This document shows, one piece after another, positions 25,767 to 35,916 of a stretch of 64,000 bases of DNA. The translations under genes were made by a program, and so were the position numbers. The DNA is taken from the NCBI GenBank assembly GCA_022565595.1, contig JAIUML010000024.1, positions 1 to 64,000 on the forward strand. The letters are read 5' to 3'. The stretch comes from Saccharospirillum sp. GTDB taxonomy: Bacteria; Pseudomonadota; Gammaproteobacteria; Pseudomonadales; Natronospirillaceae. Under the pieces are notes generated by a model, which did not search any database, was not told the DNA's origin, and worked only from the letters and a program-made list of their open reading frames with translations. Within the stretch, counting starts at the first letter, position 1. Every line of letters begins with the position of its first letter.

Positions 25767-27665
25767 TTGAGCATTCAAAATGTTAGCTTTCGAATGCGTT
25801 TGCTGTCTTTGCTGTTCGTCGTGATTTGCGGCCTGGTCATTTTATTGGCGACCGCGGACCGAGGCTTGAGCCAGCAACAGCGAACCAACCTCTTTGTTCA
25901 GCAACTGACAATGCTGAATATGGCTTTGAACCGCTTGTCTCTGGATGCCCTGGCATTGGTTCAGGGTCTTCAACAACTTGAACTGGCATCCGTGGATGAT
26001 TACCTCGCTGACCTGGACCGGGTCGAGCAGGAGCTTGACGAGGTCATGGCAACGTCTTCGACTGTAGCGGAGTCTGTTGGTGTCGGTGAAGCACTGGATA
26101 ATTACGCTTCTTCGTATGTGTTGTTCATGAGGTCTTCACGCGATGTCGCCCAGGTCAGTTCAGTGGTGGGCTTCAATCGTGAAGAAGGCCTGCTGAGTGT
26201 TGTTCGCCAACTGAGCGATCAGTTTCAGCAGCCTTTACTGCTGTTCAGTATGCGAGAAGTCATCATTGAGCTGCGCGATGCAGAGCAGGAGGTCTTGTCA
26301 ACCGCGTCAGACAGCAATCGACAACGATTTGATGAAGCCTTTGTTGCCCTTCAGAATGCGCTGAGGGCAGGCGCCATGCAGGATCGTTTCGCAGAGCTCG
26401 TAGCTGAATACGATGAAGCCATGAACGTCGTCATGGAACAGGTGGTTGTACTAACAGAGTATCGCTCTGAATTGCATCGACAACTCGCTTTGTTGGAGCA
26501 ACAGCAGAACGATTTGATCCGTTCAGTAAACCACATCACCGATACGGCTCGTGCCGAGGCAGAGCAGGGTGCGAGTCAGGCACGTTGGCTGCTCTGGTTG
26601 GTCGGCGGCATCATTGCTTTGACCGTGATAGCGGCCTCGGGCTGGATCATCGTCAGTGTGAGGGCGACTCTGAAACACATCAAGGAGGATTTGAAAGCGG
26701 TTGGAGCCGGAGACCTTACCGCCCGGATGATCGTTAACCATAAACGCAATGATGAGTTCGATGAGCTCAGCATCAGCATCAATGATATGACAGACAAACT
26801 GGGTGTCCTCATCAGGGAGGTCGCCTCGGCGGCTGAACAATCCTCGGTGAAACTGGGCGCCTTGAATCAGGCCATTTTCCAGTTGAACGAGAACAATGGT
26901 GTCTTGAACGAGCAGTCGCACAGCGTCGCCGCCAGTACCGAGGAAATATCGTCAACGCTAGGCGGTTTGTCTCATACCACTGAAGAGCTCATGGCCAAAT
27001 CGAATGAGGCGTTCAGCTCTGCACATACCGGAGCGGAAACTCTGAACAGCGCTCTAACGCATCTGGAAAAAACTGGCACAGTTGTAGCGAAAACCTACAG
27101 TACCTTGCAAGAAGCAGGCGACCTGTCCAGGGACATCGATAATGTCATCAGCATGATTAATGACCTGGCCAGCCAGACCAATCTGCTGGCGTTGAATGCA
27201 GCGATTGAAGCTGCCCGTGCCGGCGAAGCGGGCCGCGGGTTTGCCGTGGTGGCGGAAGAGGTTCGCTCTCTGGCCGAACGGACGGTTGATGCCACGGGAA
27301 AAATCACCGATATCGTCAGCGGTGTCCAACGCTCTACAGAAGGCGCTCTGAAAACCATGTCGCAAGCCCACACTCACCTCGACGGTGTACAAACCGACAG
27401 CCAGGCCGCTGGTTTGGCGATGCAAGAGATCGAACAAAAATCCAGAGTAAGCCTGGCGTCGGCTGAGCAAATAGCGCTTATGGTGCGAGAGGTGACCGAT
27501 GTCGCGACGCAGATCAGCCAGGACATGGATCAGGTTGCACAGCGGGTACGCAGTGACAGTGAATCGATTCAAGCCATCGCCACCAACGGTCAGGATGTAT
27601 CGACCTTGCTATCACAATTGGAAAAGACATCGAGGACTTTTGTGGTACCTCCGCAGTCGAAATAG
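25767..27665 (+). CDS. Methyl-accepting chemotaxis protein
   Basis: 632 aa from a TTG start after AGGGGG. First membrane helix about residues 11-28 ([17 protein letters not shown]), a helical periplasmic domain to about 270, second membrane helix about 272-294 ([22 protein letters not shown]), HAMP domain about 295-350, then a cytoplasmic signalling hairpin whose tip [20 protein letters not shown] is intact. The periplasmic domain resembles the TorS/4-helix type by composition. It follows the DctP-like binding protein and probably reads its ligand-bound form. No CheR/CheB tether pentapeptide is seen at the C-terminus (PPQSK). Confidence 0.92.
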   Translation: MSIQNVSFRMRLLSLLFVVICGLVILLATADRGLSQQQRTNLFVQQLTMLNMALNRLSLDALALVQGLQQLELASVDDYLADLDRVEQELDEVMATSSTVAESVGVGEALDNYASSYVLFMRSSRDVAQVSSVVGFNREEGLLSVVRQLSDQFQQPLLLFSMREVIIELRDAEQEVLSTASDSNRQRFDEAFVALQNALRAGAMQDRFAELVAEYDEAMNVVMEQVVVLTEYRSELHRQLALLEQQQNDLIRSVNHITDTARAEAEQGASQARWLLWLVGGIIALTVIAASGWIIVSVRATLKHIKEDLKAVGAGDLTARMIVNHKRNDEFDELSISINDMTDKLGVLIREVASAAEQSSVKLGALNQAIFQLNENNGVLNEQSHSVAASTEEISSTLGGLSHTTEELMAKSNEAFSSAHTGAETLNSALTHLEKTGTVVAKTYSTLQEAGDLSRDIDNVISMINDLASQTNLLALNAAIEAARAGEAGRGFAVVAEEVRSLAERTVDATGKITDIVSGVQRSTEGALKTMSQAHTHLDGVQTDSQAAGLAMQEIEQKSRVSLASAEQIALMVREVTDVATQISQDMDQVAQRVRSDSESIQAIATNGQDVSTLLSQLEKTSRTFVVPPQSK

Positions 27666-27684
27666 GCAAAGCACCTCGCCAGAA

Positions 27685-29619
27685 TCAGGCGGTCTTCTTC
27701 TGACTGGTGGTGCGCCTTGTTCGACGTCTTTTGAAGGTGGCAGGTTTCGACCCCAGGCCTGCGAGCCCGGCGGGCCTGATCGAACGAAGCTGAAGGCACA
27801 GCCGTTGTAATTCACCGGTCAGCGGCTGCATCAAATCCTGGTATTGTGCCCGTCGGTCTGCCATGTCTCCCAGCAATGATTCCCATTTGGCCGTCATGTC
27901 GGGCAGGGTCATGGATTCGGGTAAGCTGTGGATCAGGCCTTTTCCGGCAGGTGTGGACCTTAGCGATTTGCCCTCGCGTTTGAGGAAACCTCGTTTGAAC
28001 AGCAATTCGATGATGCCCGCGCGGGTGGCTTCGGTGCCGAGGCCATCGGTTTCTTTCAATACGGTTTTCAGGGTGGGGTCATTGACGAAACGGCTGATGC
28101 CGGTCATTGCTGCCAATAGTGTGGCTTCGGTAAAGGGTTTGGGTGGTGTTGTGTGTTTTTCTGCGACCTCTGCCTGTAGTGATTTCAAGGGCTGCCCTTG
28201 CTGCAAGGGCGGCAGGCGTGGTTGCACCTCCTGTTTATCCTGTTTTCCTGCTGGAAACAGTGCCTTCCAGCCAGGGTCCAGGGTGTCGGTCTGGCTGGCC
28301 CGAAAGAGGCCGTTTTCTATGGTGACCTCCAGCTTGATGTCCTGCTTTTTCCAGGGTGGCATGAATTGCGCCAGATAGTTCCGGCACACCAGGCTGTAGA
28401 CTTTTAATTCGTCCGGGTTCAAACGGCTCAGCTTGCGCTCGGTGGGTATGATGGCGTGGTGCGCGCCAACCTTAGTGTCGTTCCAGGTCTTGCTTTTCTG
28501 GCTTGGGTTGAGCCTGAGCCAGCTTTCCGAGTAGGCGTTGTGGCCCAGTTTATTCAGGTTGGCGCCAATGACGTCAATCAGCGCGCTGGCCTCCTGGTGA
28601 TGCTCGGTCGGCAAATGATGGCTGTCTGAACGAGGGTAGGTGATGGCTTTGTGGGTTTCGTAAAGCGATTGGGCAACATCCAGCACTTGCTGAGCGCTCA
28701 TGCCAAAAGCGCGGTTCGCATCCATCTGTAAGCTCGACAGGCTGTGAGGCAAGGGCGCGGGTTGCGCAATGTTTTTCTGCTCGAGCCGAGTGACCTGTGC
28801 TGGTTTGAAGGAGATGCGCTCAACCACATTCTGTGCCAATGGCAGTGAGAGGTTGCGACCCTGCTCATCCAGCCAGGGCTCGCAGGCCTCACTGGGGACC
28901 CACCGGGCCTGGAATTCTTCACCAGATTCGGTTTCGAGGTTCGCGATAACTTCATAAAAGGGCTTGCTGACAAAGGCGTCTATGTTGTCATCCCGGCGCA
29001 CTACCAACCCCAGTACCGGCGTCTGGACTCGCCCGATCGACAACACGCCGTTGTAGCCGACGGACTTGCCCTGCAAGGTCATCGCTCGGGTCAGGTTAAT
29101 GCCATAGAGCCAGTCGGCTCTGGAGCGGGCCAGGGCTGAGGTTGACAAGGACTGGAATTCGGTATTGCTGCGCAACTGGTTCAGGGCTCGCTGCACCGCC
29201 CTGGGGTTCAGGTCGGCAATCAGCAGTCTCTGCGTGCTTTGGAGCTTGGCTTTGGGGACCTTTAAAAAAGCAAAGACTTCATCCACCAACAACTGGCCTT
29301 CGCGGTCCGGGTCGCCTGCGTGCACCAGGCTATCGGCGCTCTTGATCAGTTTGCGCAAAACCGACAGTTGCTTGCTGACCTGCTTTCTCGGAACCCACTG
29401 CCAGGGGTCGGGGACAATAGGCAGGTGCTCGTGGCTCCAGCGCTTGAAGGCCGGGTCATAAGCTTCGGGTTCCGCCTGCTCGAGCAGATGTCCGATGCAC
29501 CAGCTGACCACATCACCCTGGTCGCAGCGGTAACAGCCATCTTCCTTGCGGGCTTTGCCAGGCAGGGCATCAGCAATGGCTCGGGCGAGGCTGGGTTTTT
29601 CGGCAATGATCAGGCGCAT
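27685..29619 (-). CDS. topB: DNA topoisomerase III
   Basis: 644 aa, close to the E. coli enzyme. Type IA topoisomerase that decatenates DNA during replication and recombination. TOPRIM opening MRLIIAEKPSLARAIADALP and HAGDPDREGQLLVDEV with metal-binding acidic residues; active-site Tyr in ITYPRSDSHHLP. No C-terminal zinc fingers, consistent with TopB. Ends with a basic tail rich in Arg and Lys. Tail-to-tail with the chemoreceptor gene. Confidence 0.94.
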   Translation of the reverse strand: MRLIIAEKPSLARAIADALPGKARKEDGCYRCDQGDVVSWCIGHLLEQAEPEAYDPAFKRWSHEHLPIVPDPWQWVPRKQVSKQLSVLRKLIKSADSLVHAGDPDREGQLLVDEVFAFLKVPKAKLQSTQRLLIADLNPRAVQRALNQLRSNTEFQSLSTSALARSRADWLYGINLTRAMTLQGKSVGYNGVLSIGRVQTPVLGLVVRRDDNIDAFVSKPFYEVIANLETESGEEFQARWVPSEACEPWLDEQGRNLSLPLAQNVVERISFKPAQVTRLEQKNIAQPAPLPHSLSSLQMDANRAFGMSAQQVLDVAQSLYETHKAITYPRSDSHHLPTEHHQEASALIDVIGANLNKLGHNAYSESWLRLNPSQKSKTWNDTKVGAHHAIIPTERKLSRLNPDELKVYSLVCRNYLAQFMPPWKKQDIKLEVTIENGLFRASQTDTLDPGWKALFPAGKQDKQEVQPRLPPLQQGQPLKSLQAEVAEKHTTPPKPFTEATLLAAMTGISRFVNDPTLKTVLKETDGLGTEATRAGIIELLFKRGFLKREGKSLRSTPAGKGLIHSLPESMTLPDMTAKWESLLGDMADRRAQYQDLMQPLTGELQRLCLQLRSIRPAGLAGLGSKPATFKRRRTRRTTSQKKTA

Positions 29620-29673
29620 GATGTTCGAGTAAAGGTGTGTATCTATATACAGTATCGATGCCTGAGCCGGGAA

Positions 29674-30279
29674 TCAAGGTTGCTCTGTCGGAAAGTCGTG
29701 GAATGGCCGTGTTAATACCCCGGCATCAAGCAATTCTGCTTTACTCGGAAACCACATCTCATTGGGTGGGGTTTCGATGATCCGTGCCAGAAAGTGCTCC
29801 GCCACCCCCTGCTTGCGGTAAATGGCCATGTCTTTTTCCTGCTCCGCGTCGGAATTCATGAACATGGCCATAACGGGTGACGTCTGATGATAGCGATGGA
29901 AGCCAAGGCGCGCATCGGGTTCCAGCATGCGCTCCGTTCCAGCTATAAAGACCAGGGCACAGGTCGATTCGCAGTCTCCATAGACCGATGTCGAGAGCTG
30001 ATATTCACCGATCAGGCGGACCATACCTCTCGCTTCAGCAACCAGCCCTCCGCCACTATTCAAGCGCAAATGCCTTATAGAAGGCGTGTCAGCCAGAACC
30101 TGACTCAGGTGCTCGGTTGCACCATAGTGAATACTGCCTTCGAACCTCAGGAAATCGCCGTCTTCGGATAACCAGATAGTGAAACGAGGTTCTGCCGCCG
30201 ATTGCGCCAACAGTTGGGCGCTTAGAGACAGGCACAGAGCCACCAGAATGGGTATGGCTGTAGAGGTGAATCCTGGCAA
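29674..30279 (-). CDS. ClpP-fold periplasmic protein (COG3904-like), function unknown
   Basis: 201 aa using a TTG start with AGGA 7 bases upstream; no in-frame ATG precedes it. Signal peptide to about residue 27 (VALCLSLSAQLLAQSAAEP). LRLNSGGGLVAEARGM supplies an oxyanion-like Gly loop and DCESTCALVFIAGTERM the Ser-containing turn, followed by LGFHRYHQ. This is the pattern of COG3904 ClpP/crotonase-fold proteins. Protease activity is not established. Lies just upstream of topB on the same strand. Confidence 0.8.
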   Translation of the reverse strand: MPGFTSTAIPILVALCLSLSAQLLAQSAAEPRFTIWLSEDGDFLRFEGSIHYGATEHLSQVLADTPSIRHLRLNSGGGLVAEARGMVRLIGEYQLSTSVYGDCESTCALVFIAGTERMLEPDARLGFHRYHQTSPVMAMFMNSDAEQEKDMAIYRKQGVAEHFLARIIETPPNEMWFPSKAELLDAGVLTRPFHDFPTEQP

Positions 30280-30381
30280 AGCGGCATCCTGTGTTGGTTG
30301 TGATTAGTCCTACGCCGAAATCAGCTTTCTGGACTGTTCACCAGGGTCGGCTTTCGGTCACATGGAATTGCGGCAGCCGAG

Positions 30382-30410
30382 TTCATCCCGGCGGCCAGAA
30401 CCGTTATACT
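30382..30410 (+). promoter_or_regulatory. Likely promoter of glnS
   Basis: TATACT at 30405-30410, with TTCATC 17 bases upstream as a weak -35. Distance to the glnS start is 75 bases. The rest of the 206-base gap holds no other feature I can support. Confidence 0.4.
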
Positions 30411-30485
30411 GCCCGCCTTTGCGATCGATCATACCGAGCCTGAGCGCCAATCGCTCACTCTCTGCCGCTACTGGAGCTGCATTAA

Positions 30486-32156
30486 ATGACTGAAAAAGCG
30501 TCTAACTTTCTCGCCACCATCATCGAAGACGACCTGGCAAAGGGAAAGCATGACCAGATAGTGACTCGCTTTCCGCCGGAGCCCAATGGCTACCTGCACA
30601 TTGGCCATGCCAAATCGATTTGTGTCAACTTCGGCTTGGCCGAGCAGTTCGGTGGCCGCTGCAACCTGCGCTTTGACGACACCAACCCGGAAAAGGAAGA
30701 GCAGGAATACATCGACGCCATCAAGGCTGACATCGAATGGCTCGGCTTTCAATGGCAGGATGAGCCCAAGTTCACCTCCAGCTATTTCGATCAGCTTTAC
30801 GACTGGGCCGTCCACCTCATCAACGAAGGCCTGGCCTATGTCTGTGACCTGAGCAGCGATCAGGCGCGCGAATACCGTGGTACCCTGACCGAGCCTGGCC
30901 GCAACAGCCCCTACCGCGAGCGCAGTGTTGAAGAAAACCTCGATCTCTTTGCCCGCATGCGTAACGGTGAATTCGACGAAGGCGCCTGCGCACTGCGCGC
31001 CAAAATCGACATGGCTTCGCCCAACATGAACATGCGCGACCCCATTCTGTATCGCATTCGCAAGAAAGCGCATCACCAGACCGGGAACAAATGGTGCATT
31101 TACCCCAGTTACGACTACGCCCACGGCCAGTCGGATGCCATCGAAGGCGTTACTCATTCCATTTGCACCCTGGAGTTTGAAGACCACCGACCGTTGTACG
31201 ACTGGTTTATCGAACACCTTCCCGTGCCCGCGCGCCCACGTCAGTACGAGTTTGCCCGTTTGAACGTGAACTATACCGTCACCTCCAAACGTAAGCTGAA
31301 GCGCCTGGTCGACGAAGGCGTCGTTGATGGCTGGGACGACCCTCGTATGCCCACCATCAGCGGTATGCGTCGCCGTGGCGTCACGCCTGCTGCCTTGCGT
31401 CACTTTTCCGACATGGTCGGCACCAGCCGCGCCGGCGGCGTTGTTGACCTGGGCATGCTCGACTTCGCCATCCGCGAAGACCTCAACGAAAACGCCCCTC
31501 GCGCCATGGCCGTACTCGACCCCCTCAAGGTGGTACTGACCAACCTGCCGGAAGACCATTTCGAGTCGTTCACTGCCGCAGGTCACCCCAATAGAGACGA
31601 CCTCGGCGAGCGCGAACTGCCCTTCAGCCGGGAGATCTATATCGACCGCTCGGACTTCAACGAAGACAGCAGCCTGTCGCGCAAAAAGTTCAAGCGCCTG
31701 GTGCCTGGCGAATGGGTCCGGCTGCGCAATGCCTACATCATTCAGGCCGATGAGGTGATCAAGAACGACGCCGGTGAGATTGTTGAACTGCGCGCCAGCG
31801 TCATCGAAGGCACCGTCGGCAACGACGCCCCTGAAGGCATTCGCCCACGCGGCGTCATTCACTGGGTCTGCGCCAAACACGGCGTAAAAGCTCAGGTGCG
31901 ACTCTACGACCGGTTGTTCAATACTGAAACGCCGGACCGTGGTGGCGACGACTTCATGCAATACCTGAACCCCGAGTCGCTGACACTACTCACCGGCTGC
32001 ATCGTGGAGCCGAGCATCGCCAAAGCCGAACCGGAAACCTCCTTCCAGTTCGAACGCGAAGGCTACTTCGTCATCGACCGCTACGAATCCACACCGGAAA
32101 ATCTGGTGTTGAACAAGACCATTGGTTTGAAGGAAGTGTGGGAGCGGAAGGTTTAA
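30486..32156 (+). CDS. glnS: Glutaminyl-tRNA synthetase
   Basis: 556 aa, the usual bacterial length. Class I synthetase that charges tRNA-Gln. HIGH motif in [14 protein letters not shown] near residue 35-48 and the KMSKS equivalent [10 protein letters not shown] near 264-273; anticodon-binding beta-barrels follow from about 340. Presence of GlnS means this organism does not rely on the Glu-tRNA(Gln) amidation route alone. A long open frame antisense to it is a codon-bias artefact. Confidence 0.98.
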   Translation: MTEKASNFLATIIEDDLAKGKHDQIVTRFPPEPNGYLHIGHAKSICVNFGLAEQFGGRCNLRFDDTNPEKEEQEYIDAIKADIEWLGFQWQDEPKFTSSYFDQLYDWAVHLINEGLAYVCDLSSDQAREYRGTLTEPGRNSPYRERSVEENLDLFARMRNGEFDEGACALRAKIDMASPNMNMRDPILYRIRKKAHHQTGNKWCIYPSYDYAHGQSDAIEGVTHSICTLEFEDHRPLYDWFIEHLPVPARPRQYEFARLNVNYTVTSKRKLKRLVDEGVVDGWDDPRMPTISGMRRRGVTPAALRHFSDMVGTSRAGGVVDLGMLDFAIREDLNENAPRAMAVLDPLKVVLTNLPEDHFESFTAAGHPNRDDLGERELPFSREIYIDRSDFNEDSSLSRKKFKRLVPGEWVRLRNAYIIQADEVIKNDAGEIVELRASVIEGTVGNDAPEGIRPRGVIHWVCAKHGVKAQVRLYDRLFNTETPDRGGDDFMQYLNPESLTLLTGCIVEPSIAKAEPETSFQFEREGYFVIDRYESTPENLVLNKTIGLKEVWERKV

Positions 32157-32184
32157 AGACAGCTCTAGAATCACCTCTCATGTT

Positions 32185-32218
32185 ATTGACCGGGGCTCAT
32201 ATTGAGCTCCCTGTCAAT
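32185..32218 (+). terminator. Hairpin after glnS, possible terminator
   Basis: ATTGAC (32185-32190) pairs with GTCAAT (32213-32218), with GGGCTCA and TGAGCTCC pairing inside. No T-run follows directly, so termination strength is uncertain. Located between convergent genes. Confidence 0.45.
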
Positions 32219-32274
32219 GACACAGGCTGACAAAAAATGGCGCTTCATTTTCTGAAGGCTGTTACAGACCACAT

Positions 32275-33225
32275 TTATTCAGAAGTACCTGATTTGACTC
32301 GATTTCTTCCGGCTCCTTTCGCTGCGTATAAGGCCTTATCTGCGAGCTCGACGACTTCGTTAAAATATTCAGGTGTATCTGCATAAACATGAGCGACCCC
32401 CACACTGACGGTGATCACGCCATACTCACTGGTCGGGTGCGGAATTGCCTTATTTTCTATAGTGTGTCGAATACGTTCTCCTACCTCTTCCGCAACGCTC
32501 AGACTCGTAGCGGGTAATAACACCAAAAACTCTTCGCCGCCGTAACGTAAGGCATTGTCCTGTTCAGTACGTAATGATTGCACCAGCACTTTAGCTACCT
32601 GTTTCAGGCAGTCATCACCCACTGGGTGGCCTTGGGTATCGTTGTAGGGTTTGAAGTGATCAATGTCGATCATGATGGTCGAGAGTTGATGCAGGTTCTC
32701 ATCGTGAAGAAAAATACGCTTTAGCCGCTCCATCAGTCGACGATTACCTAAACCCGTTAGCTGGTCTGTTTCGGCTTCGCGAAGTGCACGACCAAATTGG
32801 TCTTTGAGCGAGCTCTCGTTTTGCTTGGCTGCTGTGACCTCAATGCCGATTGATAGCATCCCAACCCCAGCCAGAACAGTTTCGGTCATATGAATCCACC
32901 GACCATCAATGAGATCAACTTCAAACTCTCTGTAGTGTTCCTTCCGCCGACGCGACCGAGCGTACTTCAACCATTGTTCGATGTCTCTCGTATCAATGAC
33001 AGGGCCACGCCTATGCACGAAGTTGTCCCGCATCATGTCGTACCAATCCATGTCGCTATCAGCGGCCAAATAAAATGCCCCTCGGTAAGCATCATTGGCA
33101 TAGATCAATCGATCATTGTCATTGTGTATTGCCAGCAACGTCCGCGTGCTCTCCATCAGCGCTATTGCAGCTTGTACGACTGATTCTTCATAGGGCTTGT
33201 TGTCTGGCATTATATTCTGATCCAT
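32275..33225 (-). CDS. PAS-GGDEF diguanylate cyclase
   Basis: 316 aa from ATG 33225; ATG 33210 is an alternative and neither has a strong ribosome site. N-terminal PAS-like sensor (about 25-135: LLAIHNDNDRLIYANDAYRGAF, then RWIHMTETVLAGVGMLSIGIEVT) and a C-terminal GGDEF domain with intact LRYGGEEFLVLLP active site. Makes c-di-GMP. The inhibitory RxxD site is altered: RTEQD has Arg one place too far from Asp, so product inhibition may be weak. It reads away from the injection-system locus and is the nearest regulatory gene to it. Confidence 0.9.
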   Translation of the reverse strand: MDQNIMPDNKPYEESVVQAAIALMESTRTLLAIHNDNDRLIYANDAYRGAFYLAADSDMDWYDMMRDNFVHRRGPVIDTRDIEQWLKYARSRRRKEHYREFEVDLIDGRWIHMTETVLAGVGMLSIGIEVTAAKQNESSLKDQFGRALREAETDQLTGLGNRRLMERLKRIFLHDENLHQLSTIMIDIDHFKPYNDTQGHPVGDDCLKQVAKVLVQSLRTEQDNALRYGGEEFLVLLPATSLSVAEEVGERIRHTIENKAIPHPTSEYGVITVSVGVAHVYADTPEYFNEVVELADKALYAAKGAGRNRVKSGTSE

Positions 33226-33488
33226 GACTATGAGGTTAACTATAGTCGCTATATTTCGGGTTACCAAGGTTGCCGATTTCAACAGGACAACCAAAAATCT
33301 CGGCCATTACTCAAATCTCAACATTCTTTATTGACAAACCCCTGCGTCTCTTCTAAATAGTTAGCAAATCTTGAGTCATCAGGAGTTGCGCGTTCTTCAC
33401 ATACTAAAGGTATGCCCTATATCCTGTTGTGGTCGAACCTGCTCTCTGTACGCAGTCGTACCGTTGTAGATTGTCGTTCTGGCACCCT

Positions 33489-33650
33489 GGAGCCTGTCGG
33501 ACTTAGGCTGAATCGGCTGCGGAAGCGCGACTACGGCCCAAATATCCGCAAATTTCGAGCACATAGGCCCACTATGCGCACGAAATTTGCGAAAATTTGG
33601 CCTCGCATTCCCACTCCCTCGCTTTGATCCCCCTAAGTCCGACAGGCTCC
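33489..33650. repeat. Large palindromic intergenic repeat (element D)
   Basis: Outer arms GGAGCCTGTCGGACTTAGG (33489-33507) and CCTAAGTCCGACAGGCTCC (33632-33650) pair over 19 bp. Inside, CGCAAATTTCG and CGAAATTTGCG with CATAG/CTATG form a second, nearly perfect hairpin around 33545-33590. Its arms and inner hairpin differ from elements A-C, so it is a different family. It lies in the 570-base non-coding gap (33226-33795) before the injection-system genes; no other gene or clear promoter is seen in that gap. Confidence 0.75.
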
Positions 33651-33795
33651 TCGGCTGATTGCATCTGAAGCGATCTCTGCTCCCGTTGTGTTTGTAATCA
33701 CCCAAAACCTTTGAACGTAGCGACGATTATTGGTCGGGCCATGGAGCGCTCATTGCGGCGTCCAGCCCAGTGATTGCGAACATGGAGACTGCCGC

Positions 33796-35340
33796 ATGTC
33801 CAGCTACCTCTATCCGGGTGTATACATCGAAGAAATTCCCAGTGGTTCACGACCCGTTGAAGGGGTGGCCACGTCAACCACCGCCTTTGTCGGTCAGGCG
33901 TTTCGAGGGCCAGCCAACCACCCCGTCCTGATTGGTACCTGGGATGACTACCTTGCCCAGTTTGCTGATTACGCCTCCCCCAGTGGTGTTACCAATACCA
34001 ATGATTATATGGCGCTGGCTGTGCGTGCTTTCTTCCAGAATGGAGGCAAGTCGGCTTATGTCTGCCGTCTGACTGCGGCTGATCCTGTAACTGCCAATCG
34101 GAACTTCAATGATGATAGTGACGATTTGGTGTTAACCGTTCACGCGAGCAGTGAAGGCGCCTGGGCGAATGACCTCCGTGTATTGATCACCAGAACCGCT
34201 GAAGATTTCAGTTTGGAGGTTGGTAGGCTCGACAGTGAAGGGGCTTTTCAGGCCCTGCCAGGAGAGCGCTTCGAAGGGCTCTCCCTGGACCCGACCGACG
34301 ACAGTTTTGCGGAAAAAATTGTTAACAGCAGCTCCCGCCTTGCTCTCGTTACTGTGGCAGAGGGCGTCGACGATTTGCCGGCGGAGACAGACCCGACTGG
34401 CGAGCAGTTGGGGGGAGCAGGAGGGAATGCCGGTGCTGCTTCTGCGCCTGCGGATGACGATTATCAGACCTTCTACAGCACCACGCTCAGAAAGGTGCGC
34501 GACTTCTCCATTATGGTACTGCCAGGGCAATTCTGGCCCGATGATGGCTCCAATAATGTTGCCATTGATCATACCGTAACCTTTTGTGAGTCCATAATGC
34601 GCGCCGTGGTGATTGTTGACCCACCACCCAATACCGAGTTTGATTCCGCCAACGCCGTTACTGATCTCAACTTGCCAACTTCTACTTATTCCGTTCTTTA
34701 TTATCCCTTTGCCACCATCCAGAACCCTTTGTACAACGCTGACAGCAACCCTAAAGCACCCACGACTCTCAACATCGCACCTTCCTCCATTGCCGCTGGC
34801 ATGTGGTCACGCATAGATGGCAAGCGCGGTGTCTGGAAAGCTCCGGCAGGTGTCGAGGCTCGGGTCAGTGTCAGCGGCTTGCAATACAACGTCGAAGACT
34901 TCGAGCAAAGCTATCTCAACCCACTGGGCGTCAACTGCCTGCGCAGCCGAGCTGGCTATGGCTCGGTGATCTGGGGCGCTCGAACGCTGGCGACCAAGGC
35001 CGACCCGGAATGGCGCTACGTGCCCGTTCGGCGCACCGCAATCTACATCGAACAGAGCATCTATAACGGCATTCAGTGGGCGGTATTCGAGCCCAATGAC
35101 GAGCCGCTGTGGAGTTCGTTGCGCGCCAATGTTGGCTCCTTCATGAACGGCCTGTTCCGGGCGGGTGCTTTCCAGGGCGGTACCGCCAACGATGCTTATT
35201 TTGTGCGTTGCGGCCTGGGCGACACCATGACCCAGGGTGATATCGACCGGGGTCAGTTGATTCTGGTAGTCGGGTTCGCCCCCCTTAAACCGGCCGAGTT
35301 TGTCATCTTGCGTATTCAGCAGAAGGTCAACCAGGAATAA
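33796..35340 (+). CDS. Contractile sheath protein of the eCIS particle
   Basis: 514 aa from ATG 33796 with GGAG 8 bases before. Subunits form the outer sheath whose contraction drives the inner tube. N-terminal MSSYLYPGVYIEEIPSGSRP with TTAFVG is the tail-sheath signature; the C-terminus TQGDIDRGQLILVVGFAPLKPAEFVILRI is the conserved end. Central part (residues about 100-350) contains the variable outer domain. Only one sheath gene is present, unlike Afp and PVC systems with several. First gene of a 25-kb co-directional cluster. Confidence 0.95.
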   Translation: MSSYLYPGVYIEEIPSGSRPVEGVATSTTAFVGQAFRGPANHPVLIGTWDDYLAQFADYASPSGVTNTNDYMALAVRAFFQNGGKSAYVCRLTAADPVTANRNFNDDSDDLVLTVHASSEGAWANDLRVLITRTAEDFSLEVGRLDSEGAFQALPGERFEGLSLDPTDDSFAEKIVNSSSRLALVTVAEGVDDLPAETDPTGEQLGGAGGNAGAASAPADDDYQTFYSTTLRKVRDFSIMVLPGQFWPDDGSNNVAIDHTVTFCESIMRAVVIVDPPPNTEFDSANAVTDLNLPTSTYSVLYYPFATIQNPLYNADSNPKAPTTLNIAPSSIAAGMWSRIDGKRGVWKAPAGVEARVSVSGLQYNVEDFEQSYLNPLGVNCLRSRAGYGSVIWGARTLATKADPEWRYVPVRRTAIYIEQSIYNGIQWAVFEPNDEPLWSSLRANVGSFMNGLFRAGAFQGGTANDAYFVRCGLGDTMTQGDIDRGQLILVVGFAPLKPAEFVILRIQQKVNQE

Positions 35341-35358
35341 CAACCCTTAACCTTGAAT

Positions 35359-35379
35359 CGGCCAGTCTGATACTGGCCG
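35359..35379 (+). other. Hairpin between sheath and tube genes
   Basis: CGGCCAG (35359-35365), TCTGATA loop, CTGGCCG (35373-35379). A 7-bp perfect stem without T-run in the only sizeable spacer (66 bases) of the front part of the operon. May set transcript end or stability so that sheath and tube are produced in their own amounts. Confidence 0.45.
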
Positions 35380-35406
35380 GCGTCGCCTGGCAAAGGAGAA
35401 AGACTC

Positions 35407-35916
35407 ATGGCAGCACCGATGTTCGCCGTCAATGCACATCGTTACGACCCCTATCGCACCTTCATGTTTCAGGTGGTGATCGACGGTCAGCCCGTCGCGG
35501 GCTTGAAGAAAATGAGCGTTCTTAAAAAAACCACCGAAGCCGTCAAGTGGCGCTCAGCCGGTGACCCCGCGCATGAGCGAGTGATGCCCGGCGGAACCAG
35601 CTACGAGCCCATTACCCTGGAGCAGGGTCTGACGCACGATCCGGTTTTCGAGAACTGGGCCAACCTGGTCAACAACGTCCAGGGCAATGCGGCCATGTCG
35701 TTGGTGGCCTACCGCAAGGACATCGTGCTCAATGTGCTCAACCTGCAGGGCGCGGTTTCCATGTCCTATCGTGTCTATCGGGCCTGGGTGTCGGAGTTTC
35801 AGGCTCTGCCCGAGTTTGATGCAGGCACCATGAATGCGGTGGGTATACAGAGCATCATTCTCCAGCACGAAGGCTGGGAGCGTGATGCTTCAGTTAGCGA
35901 GCCCAGCGAAACATGA
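35407..35916 (+). CDS. Inner tube protein (T4 gp19 / Afp1-like)
   Basis: 169 aa, preceded by AAAGGAG. Hexamers stack to make the rigid tube. DPYRTFMFQVVIDGQPVAGLKKMS is the gp19-like opening, followed by ITLEQGLTHDPVFENW and a C-terminal beta-sheet. Single copy. Its stop overlaps the next start by four bases. Confidence 0.93.
   Translation: MAAPMFAVNAHRYDPYRTFMFQVVIDGQPVAGLKKMSVLKKTTEAVKWRSAGDPAHERVMPGGTSYEPITLEQGLTHDPVFENWANLVNNVQGNAAMSLVAYRKDIVLNVLNLQGAVSMSYRVYRAWVSEFQALPEFDAGTMNAVGIQSIILQHEGWERDASVSEPSET

Noticed and set aside
30468-31961. A 497-codon open frame on the strand opposite glnS
   Set aside because: It is an antisense shadow caused by GC-biased third positions; glnS itself is unmistakable and the antisense product has no family features or ribosome site.
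33412-33627. Open frames on both strands over the palindrome D
   Set aside because: They mirror each other because of the inverted repeat and lack ribosome sites.
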